The notes under the pieces: generated by a model | What the model was told of the DNA's origin: nothing | Seen by the model: the letters and a program-made list of their open reading frames with translations, nothing else | Databases searched by the model: none | Translations under genes and position numbers: made by a program | Assembly: GCF_001676615.1 (NCBI RefSeq) | Contig: NZ_LYXZ01000013.1 | Coordinates: 124,001-188,000, forward strand | From: Labrys sp. WJW | GTDB lineage: Bacteria; Pseudomonadota; Alphaproteobacteria; Rhizobiales; Labraceae | Reading direction: 5' to 3' | Length of the DNA: 64,000 bases | Shown here: positions 17,421 through 26,645 of the stretch, piece after piece | How the letters are laid out: each line of letters opens with the position of its first letter | Position numbering within the stretch: position 1 is the stretch's first letter

Positions 17421-18998
17421 ATGGAATCTCGGAAAATGAGCTCGGAGGAGCAGTCCGAGCTCATGAGCAGGCGAGGCGTTCTGCAATTGGCAGGCGCCTC
17501 CCTGGTTGCCATCACAAGCATAGGCGCTGTAGATGTGCGCCAGGGCGCAAATGATTTCAGCGTCGATGTGGTCAAGGCCAAGGCCAGGGCACTCAGCCGC
17601 GAAAAACACGTACCGCCCTCATTCGATCTGCCATCTTGGCTTGATCACTTGAACTACGACGAATATCGAAGCATCCGGTTTGTCACAGATCAGTCGCTCC
17701 TCGCTGATGGACCGTCACGCTTTCGGCTTCAAATGTTTCACCGGGGCAGTGTATTCAAGCGTCGAGTCGACGTGAATGTCGTGAAAGGGACTATCGTCCA
17801 ACCCGTCGCCTATTCCCCGACATACTTCAAGTCAAACCAAGTCGACAAATTTGCTTCTCTCCCTAGCTCAATTGGATTTGCAGGAATCCGCATTCTTTGG
17901 CCGCTCAACAGCGACACCAAGTTCGATGAGGTCATATCCTTCCTCGGAGCAAGCTACTTCCGATTTCTGAGCAGAGGCCAACAATATGGGTTGTCGGCCA
18001 GGGGGCTGTCGATCGGATCGGGCTTACCTGGCGAAGAATTTCCCTATTTCAGAGAGTTTTGGATCCGGGAGCCGGCCTTTGATGCAGACGCAATTGCGAT
18101 CTATGCCTTGCTTGACAGCCCCTCGGTAACGGGATGCTTTGAATTCGAGCTGGCTCCTGGGACTGCAACGCAACTGCATGTGCGAGCGACGCTGTACCCC
18201 CGTCGAAATCTGTCAGGCATGGGCGTCGCGCCACTGACATCGATGTTCTTCTTTGGTGAAAACACACTTCGGAAACCCCGCGATTTCCGGCCGGAGGTTC
18301 ATGACTCCGATGGATTGGCCATTCATTCCGGATCGGGCGAGTGGATCTGGCGCCCTCTTCGAAATCCACCTTCATCGTCGATGTCTTCGTATGTCGACAG
18401 CGGGACTCAGGGCTTCGGATTGCTCCAGCGCGATCGTGTTTTTCGCAGTTATGAGGACCTGGAGGCCCGCTACCATGCGCGACCAAGTTACTGGGTGGAT
18501 TTTGGACACGCTCTCGGCAGCGGCAGGGTGGTGTTGACCGAGCTTCACGCTCGCAAGGAGAGCGAAGACAATATCGTGGCGTGCTGGGTTCCTGACGAGC
18601 AACCTGCCGCTGGTGGCGAGAGCCATTTCAGCTATTCACTCATCTCCGCGGTAGGCCCCCTACACGGCGGCGGTCGCTCCGTTGGCACGTTCGAGTCCAA
18701 GGCGGGCGTTGCGACGGCGAAGGGACGGGAACAAACGATCCGCTTCATTCTTGATTTTCGAGGCGGTGCCTTGGGCTCCAAAAATCTGGATGTTGCCAAT
18801 GTTAAACTCGTTGCATGGGCATCGGACGGTCAGGTCATTCGAAGCAGCGTGCAACGAAACCCTGAGATTGCCGGCATTCGTGCTTCCTTCGATGTAGAAC
18901 TGCCTATGGTTGGCGGTACCGAGTTGAGGGCATTTCTGAGATCCGGCAAGGACGTTTTGACGGAAACCTGGTCATACCGACATGACGGTGTCGATTGA
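17421..18998 (+). CDS. Periplasmic glucan biosynthesis protein, OpgG/OpgD (MdoG) family
   Basis: Proteins of this family shape osmoregulated periplasmic glucans. The N-terminus carries a twin-arginine signal (SRRGVLQLAGASLVAITSIG), which points to OpgD-like export through Tat. The mature chain begins with the conserved DFSVDVVKAKARALS. Later landmarks are YFKSNQVDKF, RGLSIGSGLPGEEFPYFREF and FFFGENTLRKPRDFRPEVHD, all typical of MdoG domains. The product is about 525 aa from the ATG at 17421; ATGs slightly downstream are possible, as the ribosome site is weak. It begins 4 nt after the mucR-like frame. Confidence 0.88.
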   Translation: MESRKMSSEEQSELMSRRGVLQLAGASLVAITSIGAVDVRQGANDFSVDVVKAKARALSREKHVPPSFDLPSWLDHLNYDEYRSIRFVTDQSLLADGPSRFRLQMFHRGSVFKRRVDVNVVKGTIVQPVAYSPTYFKSNQVDKFASLPSSIGFAGIRILWPLNSDTKFDEVISFLGASYFRFLSRGQQYGLSARGLSIGSGLPGEEFPYFREFWIREPAFDADAIAIYALLDSPSVTGCFEFELAPGTATQLHVRATLYPRRNLSGMGVAPLTSMFFFGENTLRKPRDFRPEVHDSDGLAIHSGSGEWIWRPLRNPPSSSMSSYVDSGTQGFGLLQRDRVFRSYEDLEARYHARPSYWVDFGHALGSGRVVLTELHARKESEDNIVACWVPDEQPAAGGESHFSYSLISAVGPLHGGGRSVGTFESKAGVATAKGREQTIRFILDFRGGALGSKNLDVANVKLVAWASDGQVIRSSVQRNPEIAGIRASFDVELPMVGGTELRAFLRSGKDVLTETWSYRHDGVD

Positions 18999-19016
18999 GC
19001 GGGTCAGGCTGGGGGT

Positions 19017-19038
19017 GATGCCTGTGTCTCCAGGCATC
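19017..19038 (+). terminator. Hairpin downstream of the opgG/opgD gene
   Basis: The arms gatgcctg and caggcatc form an 8-bp stem with a 6-nt loop, 18 nt after the stop codon. There is no long T run, so it is only a weak candidate for an intrinsic terminator. Confidence 0.35.
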
Positions 19039-19152
19039 TTGAGTGAAGCACGCCAAAACTTGTCGGGATCGGATGTGACTGACCAGTCGCCAGGAGGAAG
19101 CTGACGAGTGGATTTGGCTAAGTGAATCCCGAACTTAGCCCGCGGAGACAGC

Positions 19153-19614
19153 CTATTGAGGTGGCTGCATCAGATCCTGAAGGGTCCCAACGAAATTCGC
19201 TCCGGCACGCCGCAGTTCCTCGACGTGGACGGAGGCGAGCGAGCGAAGGTGCTCTTCTCCGATATCGGTGAGTGAAATGAACACCCGTCGCTTGTCGTGG
19301 GAATCAGGGACGCGCGTAAGCAGGCCGAGCTTGGCCATTCGATTGACAAGCGAAACGGCCGTGTGATGGCGAATGAACATCAACTCGGCAAGATCGCCCA
19401 CTGATAGAGGCTCGTGGCGTGAGAAGCCCTTGATTGCAACCAAGGCTTGGTACTGATGAGGTGTAACCCCGGCCTTCGCTGCGGCGTCCTCCGAAAAGGC
19501 GAGATATTTTCTGATTTCGTAACGAAACCGGGCCAGAGCATCGTAGTTCACCTCGCTCTCTTTCCCCGTCGAACGCTTGGTGGCGGGACGCGAAGGGCGT
19601 TTGTCCTCGGTCAT
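19153..19614 (-). CDS. MarR-family transcriptional regulator
   Basis: This 153-aa winged-helix regulator has dimerisation helices at both ends. The recognition region is VGDLAELMFIRHHTAVSLVN and the wing is LTRVPDSHDKRRVFISLTD, typical of MarR proteins. It is divergent from the ClC gene and the shared 126-nt region contains operator C, 57 nt from its start. MarR proteins usually repress themselves and a neighbour through such a palindrome. Six related sites sit before nearby envelope genes, so it is the best candidate for controlling that regulon. The ligand is unknown. Confidence 0.88.
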   Translation of the reverse strand: MTEDKRPSRPATKRSTGKESEVNYDALARFRYEIRKYLAFSEDAAAKAGVTPHQYQALVAIKGFSRHEPLSVGDLAELMFIRHHTAVSLVNRMAKLGLLTRVPDSHDKRRVFISLTDIGEEHLRSLASVHVEELRRAGANFVGTLQDLMQPPQ

Positions 19615-19670
19615 GACTTACTCCCAGACACAACTGGCATCGCGGCTTGAGGTGCCCCTCTCGGCGGCGT

Positions 19671-19685
19671 ATATCGAACTTCGAT
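19671..19685. promoter_or_regulatory. TATCGA-N3-TCGATA operator C (marR/ClC intergenic)
   Basis: The sequence is atatcga-act-tcgat, placed about midway in the divergent region, 57 nt from the MarR start and 56 nt from the ClC start. Its right arm is less perfect than in the other copies. Confidence 0.6.
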
Positions 19686-19740
19686 GCATTATCGGCGGCT
19701 ATAGGACTCTGGTCGCTCTTGCTTTGGAGAAGGTCAAGTC

Positions 19741-21108
19741 GTGCCAGCCAAATTACAAGGGGAGCACCCACCATATCGTTCTGACGAGCCTTTGCGAGGG
19801 GGCAAAGGCGGCCTTCGGGTGAAAGCAAGGGGCCTGCCCCTGCTGTTGCGTCGGCGAACGGCAACCACGGTTGGAGCCGTCGTGCTCGGGCTCGTCGCAC
19901 TTGCGTTTGCCTGGCTTGCAGACGAGGCTTCGCGCTTGTTCCTGTTACTCGTTGATCGGGCCCCCTATTCACCGTTGATCATCACACCACTCGGGCTGGC
20001 GGCACTCGTGGCGCTCACACAACGCCTCGCGCCTGCCGCGCGTGGCTCTGGTATCCCTCAGGTCGTCGCCGGGGCGGCGGATCCGCGGCGAGCGATTGGC
20101 GCGGGCCTCATTTCCATGAAAACCGCTATTTTCAAATGTGCAGGAACCGTTGCCGCCCTGCTGGTCGGCGCTTCCGTAGGGCGCGAGGGACCGACCGTTC
20201 AGGTCAGCGCCGCGATCATGGCTTATGTTCACCGCACACTCAGGATCGACCTTTCATCGGCTGTGGTAATCGCGGGGGGAGCCGCCGGCGTATCGGCGGC
20301 CTTTAATACTCCGCTTGCCGGTGTTGCCTTTGCCATCGAGGAACTGGCCGCGTCCTATCAGCAACGTCTGGCACTCCTTGCCATGGCAGCGGTCATGATC
20401 TCCGGGCTGGTCAGTCAGGGAATCGCTGGTGACTATGTTTACTTCGGCGCCGTCCATCAGATGATCGCGTTCCGTCTGGCTTTGGTCGTCTCGTTGGCGG
20501 CCGGCGTCATTGGTGGGCTATTCGGAGGCTTCTTCTCGCAAGCGGTGATCGCCTTTGGCAGCACCTCTTGGCGACCGGTTGCCTTTATGCGCTCCCGGCC
20601 GATCGCGTTGGCTGCCGGGTGTGGTTTTGCAATCGCTGCGCTTGGCATCGTGACAGGTGGCGAGACCTGGGGGGCGGGCTATGATTCTGCCAAAATGTTG
20701 GTCGAGTCGCAGTCCCAACCCTTGTGGTTTGGTCCTGCGAAGTTTCTGTCGACTTTGATAACCATGCTCAGTGGTGTTCCCGGAGGCATCTTTGCCCCCT
20801 CCTTGGCTACCGGAGCGGGTGTCGGCAATCTATTGTCGCTGTTTTTCCCCGGCGAACCACTTGGAGCGGTCGTTATTTTGGGCATGACAGGCTACTTCGT
20901 CGGTGTCGTGCGGGCGCCGCTCACTGCGGTGCTGATCATTGCGGAAATGACGGACAGTCGCGCGATGATCCTGCCGCTGCTGGCGACCGCGATTATCGCG
21001 GATGGCGTGTCGGCCTTCGTCTGCCCGCAGCGGCTCTATCACGCCTTGTCCAAGGCCTTTACCCTTCGTCCGGCGCCTCAAAAACCGGAATCAACAGGGC
21101 AGGGATAG
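19741..21108 (+). CDS. ClC-family chloride channel/antiporter (classical type)
   Basis: This ClC membrane protein has 455 aa from a GTG start at 19741. The anion-pathway signatures are GSGIPQV, GREGPTVQVSA (with the gating glutamate) and GGIFAPSLATGAG. The GREGP form marks the classical chloride group and separates it from the CLC-F protein encoded at 48631-50478, which has GREGT. About ten or more membrane helices are evident. It is divergent from marR and probably controlled by it. In related bacteria such ClC proteins aid acid tolerance or anion balance, so the role here is inferred. Confidence 0.9.
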   Translation: MPAKLQGEHPPYRSDEPLRGGKGGLRVKARGLPLLLRRRTATTVGAVVLGLVALAFAWLADEASRLFLLLVDRAPYSPLIITPLGLAALVALTQRLAPAARGSGIPQVVAGAADPRRAIGAGLISMKTAIFKCAGTVAALLVGASVGREGPTVQVSAAIMAYVHRTLRIDLSSAVVIAGGAAGVSAAFNTPLAGVAFAIEELAASYQQRLALLAMAAVMISGLVSQGIAGDYVYFGAVHQMIAFRLALVVSLAAGVIGGLFGGFFSQAVIAFGSTSWRPVAFMRSRPIALAAGCGFAIAALGIVTGGETWGAGYDSAKMLVESQSQPLWFGPAKFLSTLITMLSGVPGGIFAPSLATGAGVGNLLSLFFPGEPLGAVVILGMTGYFVGVVRAPLTAVLIIAEMTDSRAMILPLLATAIIADGVSAFVCPQRLYHALSKAFTLRPAPQKPESTGQG

Positions 21109-21127
21109 ATATTCGATCGACAAGTCG

Positions 21128-21871
21128 TCAGAGTACCCAACGAAAAGCTCGTTTGAGTTCGTTAAGGCCATCGCGGTCGTAGCAGCGCCCATGTGCGAGT
21201 ATAATTCGCTCGGGGTTCCACTCGATCATTCGTCGAACCGCCGAACGAACCTGATGCCGATGTCCCAGGAAGTTCAACTGCATGTCGTAGGGCGCCTTCC
21301 CGTCTGGATCGGATGCGCCTGCGAGCCGAATGACCCAGCGCAACCATCGAGCGTGGATTCGACATGGCTCGAAATTCTCAATGAGGTCCGTGAGTATCAA
21401 GGTCCGGCTGGGACGATGGAAGAAATCGACCTCCGTCAATAAGGTCCCGCACACGAGACATTGCGCGATTGAGTCTGCCCATGCTCGAGGCGCTGTCTCA
21501 CCGAGCTCTTCGTCGATTCTTGTCGGGCGACGTGTTTTGGCGACGAGGCCTGGAGGGCCATAGCTACGGGCGGCCGGGAAGCCCTTTTGCCAATCCGGCA
21601 GATGCCAATAATGCAATGTGTTGGGAGCAATGAGGCAGGTTACGCGGCCCAGTTGCGCCACTGCGGCTGCAAGACAATCGTGCCAGGCGATGGGTGAATG
21701 AACCCAGATCTCACCAGATGGCAGGCGTATCACCGTCATGCGTGTGGGAAAAGGTATCGTCAGTCCAAGACTGCGCATGTGTATTTCCGGACCGTCGGCG
21801 ATCCATACGTTTTCAGCAAGTTGCTTCAGGCTGTTGAGAGGCAAATACGGTGAATGGGCTTGCATGGGCAT
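21128..21871 (-). CDS. DUF4336 protein (metallo-beta-lactamase-like)
   Basis: This 247-aa protein matches the DUF4336 pattern, related to the metallo-beta-lactamase fold but lacking a canonical HxHxDH motif. Recognisable segments are ENVWIADGPEIHMRSLGLTI, MTVIRLPSGEIWVHSPI, LIAPNTLHYWHLPDW and ILAHGRCYDRDG near the C-terminus. The gene at 30898-31623 encodes a second member of the family. It is convergent with the ClC gene. The function is unknown. Confidence 0.72.
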   Translation of the reverse strand: MPMQAHSPYLPLNSLKQLAENVWIADGPEIHMRSLGLTIPFPTRMTVIRLPSGEIWVHSPIAWHDCLAAAVAQLGRVTCLIAPNTLHYWHLPDWQKGFPAARSYGPPGLVAKTRRPTRIDEELGETAPRAWADSIAQCLVCGTLLTEVDFFHRPSRTLILTDLIENFEPCRIHARWLRWVIRLAGASDPDGKAPYDMQLNFLGHRHQVRSAVRRMIEWNPERIILAHGRCYDRDGLNELKRAFRWVL

Positions 21872-21964
21872 GCTCCGCCTTCAACGGTGATGATTGCCAA
21901 TCGAATGGGGCGCTGTTGCCCGCGATCTTGCCTTCGATCCCGATCGACTCGGGACCGAAAGCGC

Positions 21965-22555
21965 CTAGCGACAATTGCGCGATGCCAGATCCCAGGCTTT
22001 GGTGAAACCAGTGAGCGAGAAAGTATCGATGTTGCGATGTCCACGGCCAGTCAACGCCACAATGGTCAGTTGTTGGCCTGCTTTCATCAACTCGACAATC
22101 CTGCCCTGATCACCGTCGTTTTGCGGCCAGCCATTCTCGCCTTTCCCATAGACCATGAAACTGCGTCCTCCGATCTGGAGGCTATGCGAGCTTCCTGTCC
22201 GGAGGGAAAATCCCAGGGAGACAGCAATTTCTGGCATTGCAGCCCTTCCCGCATGATGGGTGACGAACATGCTGCCGGGATCTCGGCGCAGGCCATCGGG
22301 GCTTCTTACTTTCGGAACGGCTTGTACGTAGCAATCAAGGGTGTTCGACCCCTCCACCGAGTAGACCTTCCAGTCCCCGAATGTGCCCATAAGCTGCGGC
22401 GATGCCGCCATTGCGGGCGCCAAACTTCCTCCGACTAGGACAGCGATGGCCGCAAGGAGCCGAGGCCACATCAAATAACGACGCCATCGCATCTTGGCAG
22501 GCATAAAGGCCGTGATCTTCGTTGGGCAACGAGGCACACGTTTGGCGGCCGGCAT
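21965..22555 (-). CDS. IalB-like exported protein (invasion-associated locus B family)
   Basis: This is a secreted protein whose family in alphaproteobacteria includes Bartonella IalB. The signal sequence LLAAIAVLVGGSLAPAMA is followed by FGDWKVYSVEGSNTLDCYV, the characteristic FGDW...C start of the domain. A typical ending follows: VALTGRGHRNIDTFSLTGFT and a final Cys (SRNCR). I place the start at 22555 (MPAAKRVPRC) on the strength of an aagga ribosome site; ATGs at 22585, 22504 and 22492 are alternatives. A 33-bp palindrome lies 118 nt upstream. Confidence 0.72.
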   Translation of the reverse strand: MPAAKRVPRCPTKITAFMPAKMRWRRYLMWPRLLAAIAVLVGGSLAPAMAASPQLMGTFGDWKVYSVEGSNTLDCYVQAVPKVRSPDGLRRDPGSMFVTHHAGRAAMPEIAVSLGFSLRTGSSHSLQIGGRSFMVYGKGENGWPQNDGDQGRIVELMKAGQQLTIVALTGRGHRNIDTFSLTGFTKAWDLASRNCR

Positions 22556-22672
22556 TCCGTGGATTCCTTGCAAGAAAGGGGGCATTGACCACTTGAGAGC
22601 GTCGACGCGAGTGCGCGGCTCGGCCCGGGACCTGCGTTGCCTAAGGAGGTCGTCTGCCCGTGTAAGAAGCGA

Positions 22673-22705
22673 GCCAATCTATATCGAAATTCGATATAGA
22701 TTGGC
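22673..22705. promoter_or_regulatory. 33-bp perfect palindrome containing TATCGA-N3-TCGATA (operator D)
   Basis: The left arm gccaatctatatcgaa and the right arm ttcgatatagattggc match perfectly around a single central base. The core atatcga-aat-tcgatat is the shared motif. It stands upstream of the IalB-like gene in a 336-nt stretch (22556-22891) with no other feature. Confidence 0.75.
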
Positions 22706-22891
22706 AATCGGGGCGAAGCCAGAGTCGCTGCCAAGGTAAATGATCGGTTGAACGAGGATGGCAAGTTCGAAGCTGTGAAAGCCGCGTGTAAGATGCGCTC
22801 GCTATCGCCCTCTTTTCAGCAAGGTGGACCTCAAGGCGGCTATGTCGAGGTCAGAAGCCTTGCTGTAGTGCACGGGATATGACGTCAGCTG

Positions 22892-23269
22892 TCATTGCTT
22901 GGTGGCAACCGGAGAATGTCTGAATGACCACTCGGCCCAGAGTGACACCGCGATCGTCAGAAGACCTATGACGCGGTGAGCCCAGGCGATGAGAAAATCC
23001 GTCCCAAAGCCGAGGAGATGCGGGGCGAAAACGAGCCAGAGCCCAAGCGCGGTCGTGACCCATTCTTCCCACTGGGAAATCTGGAACAGCGACGCTTCGA
23101 AAAGAGACGCCGCGGCGAGATAGGCAAGCAGGATGGCCCCCAGCCAGGCGCTCCAACTCGCTGCGTGATCGCCGGTGCCGGCAATCCACGGCATGACAAA
23201 AAGAGCGAGCGCAAGGACGCCGAGAAGCCAATCCTGCGCGCTTTTATTCTGCCAGATCCTACGGGGCAT
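22892..23269 (-). CDS. SPW-repeat membrane protein (second copy)
   Basis: This 125-aa paralogue of the protein encoded at 16498-16854 has the signature QDWLLGVLALALFVMPWIAG and the second repeat EEWVTTALGLWLVFAPHLLG. It has four hydrophobic segments and a short cytoplasmic tail. The start MPRRIWQNKS at 23269 follows a perfect ggagga ribosome site; the longer frame upstream crosses the operator palindrome and is rejected. The function is unknown. Confidence 0.83.
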   Translation of the reverse strand: MPRRIWQNKSAQDWLLGVLALALFVMPWIAGTGDHAASWSAWLGAILLAYLAAASLFEASLFQISQWEEWVTTALGLWLVFAPHLLGFGTDFLIAWAHRVIGLLTIAVSLWAEWSFRHSPVATKQ

Positions 23270-23309
23270 TTCGTCCTCCAACACTGACGCCAGACGAGTT
23301 CGAAAAAGG

Positions 23310-23344
23310 AAGCCAAATATATCGAATATCGATATATTTGGCTT
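23310..23344. promoter_or_regulatory. 35-bp palindrome containing TATCGA-N3-TCGATA (operator E)
   Basis: The arms aagccaaatatatcga and tcgatatatttggctt (16 bp each) are perfect inverted repeats around ATA. It lies 41 nt upstream of the second SPW gene. It shares the outer GCCAA/TTGGC boxes with operator D. Confidence 0.78.
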
Positions 23345-23414
23345 GTTAAAATGCCGTAATGCGAGACGGCACCTGCTTTGATCGAGGCGTCGTCCGTCGC
23401 GCTGTGCTTCCCGA

Positions 23415-24368
23415 TCAGGCCCTAACTTCCTGGCGCTGGAAGGCGATGTAGGCGATGGTGTAGACCAGCACCATCGCCGCAATCATTCCGGACAGCTGCG
23501 GCCAGATCAAAAGAATACTTTGCCCGAACGGAAGCGGCGAGCCGATTACCGCCCCCTCGAGTTGACTCATGAACACGAGCCCGAGGGAACGGGTTGCCGG
23601 ATTGAGGAGGGCGCTGATCGTCTCGCCATAGAGCGTATTCGGCGACAGACGCGCAATCATGTGCGAGACCTCCATCTGATGGACCGCCGTCATCGGATCA
23701 TAGGGATTGACCGGAGCGATGAAGCTGGCCGCCAGTGGTGCGATCATGCCCCAGAACAAGGTGAACACCAGCCACAAGGTCAGCGTCGCGAGCGCTGATG
23801 TGGCGGGGGAGCGGAAGATCGTCGAGAACAACAGCGCCACCGCCAGCCACACGCCTGCATAGGCCAGTGAAGCCAGGAGAAACGCGATGCCGCGCAGGAC
23901 TTCCTCACCCGACGGAGGCAGGCCCAAAGTGAGAATGCCCATGCCTGTTATCAGCAGCCACAGAACGAGGAGGCAAATGCCGATGACCGTCATCCCGCCC
24001 AGGAATTTTCCCGCCAAGAGCGCGTCACGATAGATGGGTTGGGACAGGATACGGCTCATCGTCCGGCGACTATACTCGCCATTCACCGCGTCAAATCCCA
24101 AGGCGATGCCAACCAATGGCAACAGGAACCCGAGGAAGGCGACGAAGGAAGGTAACGGTTCGCGGGCGGTCGTCAGCAGGCGCAGGAAGAGAAATGGATC
24201 TTCGCCGACATTGGCCTTGATCTGACCGATCGCGCCATAGATCGCGCCGGCCGCGGTGAGAATCACCAGTAGAGTCACCAGATGCATCCTGGCGCTCGTC
24301 ATATGATCAGCGGCCTCTTTGAGGGCTACAGTCGACGTCCCGGTAAAAGGCGAGCCTTCACGCTGCAT
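23415..24368 (-). CDS. ABC-2 type transporter permease
   Basis: This 317-aa membrane protein has six predicted transmembrane segments and the periplasmic and cytoplasmic loops of ABC-2 permeases. The segment [20 protein letters not shown] is the usual cytoplasmic region that contacts the ATPase in NosY-like exporters. Its start overlaps the ATPase stop by 11 nt. With the NEW3 protein and the ATPase it makes a three-gene export or maintenance system. The exported substrate is unknown. Confidence 0.85.
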   Translation of the reverse strand: MQREGSPFTGTSTVALKEAADHMTSARMHLVTLLVILTAAGAIYGAIGQIKANVGEDPFLFLRLLTTAREPLPSFVAFLGFLLPLVGIALGFDAVNGEYSRRTMSRILSQPIYRDALLAGKFLGGMTVIGICLLVLWLLITGMGILTLGLPPSGEEVLRGIAFLLASLAYAGVWLAVALLFSTIFRSPATSALATLTLWLVFTLFWGMIAPLAASFIAPVNPYDPMTAVHQMEVSHMIARLSPNTLYGETISALLNPATRSLGLVFMSQLEGAVIGSPLPFGQSILLIWPQLSGMIAAMVLVYTIAYIAFQRQEVRA

Positions 24369-25293
24369 GGGTCACCTGTTCAAAATAGCGGACATAGACA
24401 TCGTCGAGGCTGGATCTTTCGGAGGAAAGACGGCTTAGCATACCTCCTGCCTGAATGATCGTTTTGGCGATTTCGTTGCGCAGGTCTCGGTCAGCCTCGA
24501 CGCGCAATACGCCGGATGCCGACGAGGATATCCGGGTGACGCCAGCGATGCGACCCAGCAGGGCTTCTGCCTGGCATCCCTGCGCTTCCACTTCCGTCAC
24601 ACCGAAGCCCCCAAGCACCTGCCGTGCAAGGTCGGGAACACGCCCTACCAATCCCGCCTTGCCGCGATGAAACAGGGCAACGCGGGAGCAGACCGCCTCG
24701 ACCATGTTGAGCAGATGCGAAGAAAGGATCACCGTCATTCCTTCTCGCGACAGCCGGCCGATCAATTCGAGCAGGTCCTGGGTCGACTGCGGATCGAGAC
24801 CGGCAGTCGGCTCGTCCAGGATCGCTACCTCGCATGCCTTGACCAGCAGCTCGGCTATTCCCAGGCGTTGACGCATGCCGCGGGAAAAGGTTGCGACGCG
24901 CCGGTCGGCCACATCGCTCAGGCGTACTCTCGACAGGGCCGCATCGATACGAGGCTGCAGTTCGTATGTCGCAATCCCGCCCAGTCTTGCGGTGTAGGTT
25001 AGGTTTTCTCTTGCGGTGAGGTGGTCGTAAAACCCAACGGCATCGGGCAGATATCCCACTTTCCGCTTCACCTTGAGCGGTTCGCGCAAGGGATCGAAGC
25101 CTAGTACGCGCACGTGCCCGGTACTGGGTTCGGTCAAGCCAAGGAACAAGAGGATGCTCGTCGTCTTTCCCGCGCCGTTGGGACCGAGCAGGCCGAAAAC
25201 CTCGCCTGCTTCGATGGTGAGATCAAGCGCATCGACCGCAATCGCCTGGCCATAGCGCTTGGTGAGGCCTTTGGCCTCGATCACCGGGGTCAT
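24358..25293 (-). CDS. ABC transporter ATP-binding protein (ABC-2 partner)
   Basis: This 311-aa ATPase has Walker [11 protein letters not shown], a signature region [16 protein letters not shown] (SRGMRQR in place of the usual SGGQ) and Walker [15 protein letters not shown] with switch [11 protein letters not shown]. About 90 C-terminal residues follow, as in NosF and CcmA-type drug/lipid ATPases. It overlaps its neighbours on both sides (ATGA with the NEW3 gene), showing tight coupling. Confidence 0.88.
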   Translation of the reverse strand: MTPVIEAKGLTKRYGQAIAVDALDLTIEAGEVFGLLGPNGAGKTTSILLFLGLTEPSTGHVRVLGFDPLREPLKVKRKVGYLPDAVGFYDHLTARENLTYTARLGGIATYELQPRIDAALSRVRLSDVADRRVATFSRGMRQRLGIAELLVKACEVAILDEPTAGLDPQSTQDLLELIGRLSREGMTVILSSHLLNMVEAVCSRVALFHRGKAGLVGRVPDLARQVLGGFGVTEVEAQGCQAEALLGRIAGVTRISSSASGVLRVEADRDLRNEIAKTIIQAGGMLSRLSSERSSLDDVYVRYFEQVTHAA

Positions 25294-26471
25294 CAGCGCC
25301 GACCGTAGCGCGTCACGGCAAAGCCGAGCACGAGGACGGCAGCCGCAATGACGCCGAGGCCCGCTGCTCCCCAGACAGTCGAGGTCACCACCGTGACTCG
25401 GAAATCAGCGTTGTCGTAGACGCCGTCCCCCGATGCACGGACGTTCACCATGTAGTCGCCCGCTATTGCCTGTCCCGAGGGCGTCAAATGAAGGGAGACT
25501 TCCTGGCTGGCGTTCGGAGCGAGTGCATCGAGGGACTTGGGTTCGAACTCGGCTTTCCAGCCCGTTGGTGCCCGCGCCGTCAGCGCCACATTCTTTGCCG
25601 GCGCACTGCCCGAATTGGCCAGGGTGAAATTCACATCCGTTTCCTTGCCGGCCACTGCTCGTCCGGACAAGCGCCCGTCGGGGCCGGATACATTGATCTG
25701 TGGCTGCCCGGTGATGTCGAGGCCAAGTTGTGTCTCGCCTTTCGCCTTTGCGCTGGTCGCAGCGACCCCCACGCCATATTGACCGGCAGGTATGGTCTTG
25801 GGCGGGGCGATGGAAACCTTGAGTGTCTTGCTCTCTCCCGCTTTTAGCGGCAGGCTAGTCAATTCCTGGCTGCCATATTGCTCCTTGAAGGTTGCGACGA
25901 AGCCCGGGGGTGTCGTGGCAATCAGGTTGAACGCCCCGGCATCAGGGCTGTCATTCTTGACCGCTACATTGAAGTCGAAGCTGGACTTCGACGTGCCGCG
26001 AAGCGCGGGAAGATCGGGCTGCAGGGTCACCTTGGCTGGAGACTGGCTTGCTAGCGTCATGGCGATCGGCAGACTGAGGGCCTGCCCATCATTGGTCTTT
26101 CCTTGTACGATGAAGTCGTAGGTTCCCGGTTTCGCATCCTTGGGGGGCGTGAGCTTCAGGGTGAGGCGCTGGTTTTGGTCGGGGGTCACCATCGCCGACG
26201 AAATGGGCCTGCCGCCGCCGGAAAGCTCCCATTGCCAATCCTTTGGCAGGCCGGTCAGGGAAAAAGACACGGTGGCGAGGGGGCGATTGACGTTGGATAA
26301 GGTGATGTCGAGCCTGGCGTCGTCGCCGATACGCTCGGTTAGCGCAGGAAAATCCGTAGCCAGCCAAAGACCGGATGGCTTTCCTGTTTGGTCCTGGGCC
26401 AAGGCTGGCATTCCAGCCGACAACAGCGCTCCCGACAAGACGAGCGACGAAGCCAGAAGGCGGATTCGCAT
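25293..26471 (-). CDS. NEW3-domain membrane-anchored protein (COG1470-like)
   Basis: This 392-aa protein is exported by a signal peptide ([20 protein letters not shown]) and held by a single C-terminal transmembrane helix ([20 protein letters not shown]). The extracytoplasmic part is built of repeated beta-sandwich NEW3-like units. One example is [20 protein letters not shown] with [12 protein letters not shown]. Proteins of this type often precede an ABC ATPase and an ABC-2 permease, as here. The start MRIRLLASS at 26471 has a ggaga ribosome site. It may bind the exported substrate or the cell wall. Confidence 0.8.
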   Translation of the reverse strand: MRIRLLASSLVLSGALLSAGMPALAQDQTGKPSGLWLATDFPALTERIGDDARLDITLSNVNRPLATVSFSLTGLPKDWQWELSGGGRPISSAMVTPDQNQRLTLKLTPPKDAKPGTYDFIVQGKTNDGQALSLPIAMTLASQSPAKVTLQPDLPALRGTSKSSFDFNVAVKNDSPDAGAFNLIATTPPGFVATFKEQYGSQELTSLPLKAGESKTLKVSIAPPKTIPAGQYGVGVAATSAKAKGETQLGLDITGQPQINVSGPDGRLSGRAVAGKETDVNFTLANSGSAPAKNVALTARAPTGWKAEFEPKSLDALAPNASQEVSLHLTPSGQAIAGDYMVNVRASGDGVYDNADFRVTVVTSTVWGAAGLGVIAAAVLVLGFAVTRYGRR

Positions 26472-26519
26472 GGTGGGTTTCTCCCTATGTTTTACCCCAT
26501 GCCTCCCAGCATCAATCAT

Positions 26520-26645
26520 GTATAAATTCAAAATTGGCGAGATTTTGTCACGTAATTTCTAAAATAAATTAAATAATTTTAAAATTAACTTTCGATAATT
26601 TCTTAAATTATTTAATTGATTAATTTCAAATTTTGCTCATTTCGT
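26520..26645. promoter_or_regulatory. Very AT-rich promoter region of the NEW3/ABC operon
   Basis: About 125 nt of strongly AT-rich sequence stand out against GC-rich flanks. It includes the palindrome aattttaaaatt (26575-26586) and several aattaattt-like runs. A half-site ttcgata appears at 26591. It probably holds the operon promoter and may attract an AT-binding nucleoid protein. Confidence 0.45.

Noticed and set aside
22673..23344. Palindromes D and E as intrinsic terminators
   Set aside because: Neither is followed by a T run, both stand upstream of genes rather than after them, and both carry the motif shared with other promoter regions.
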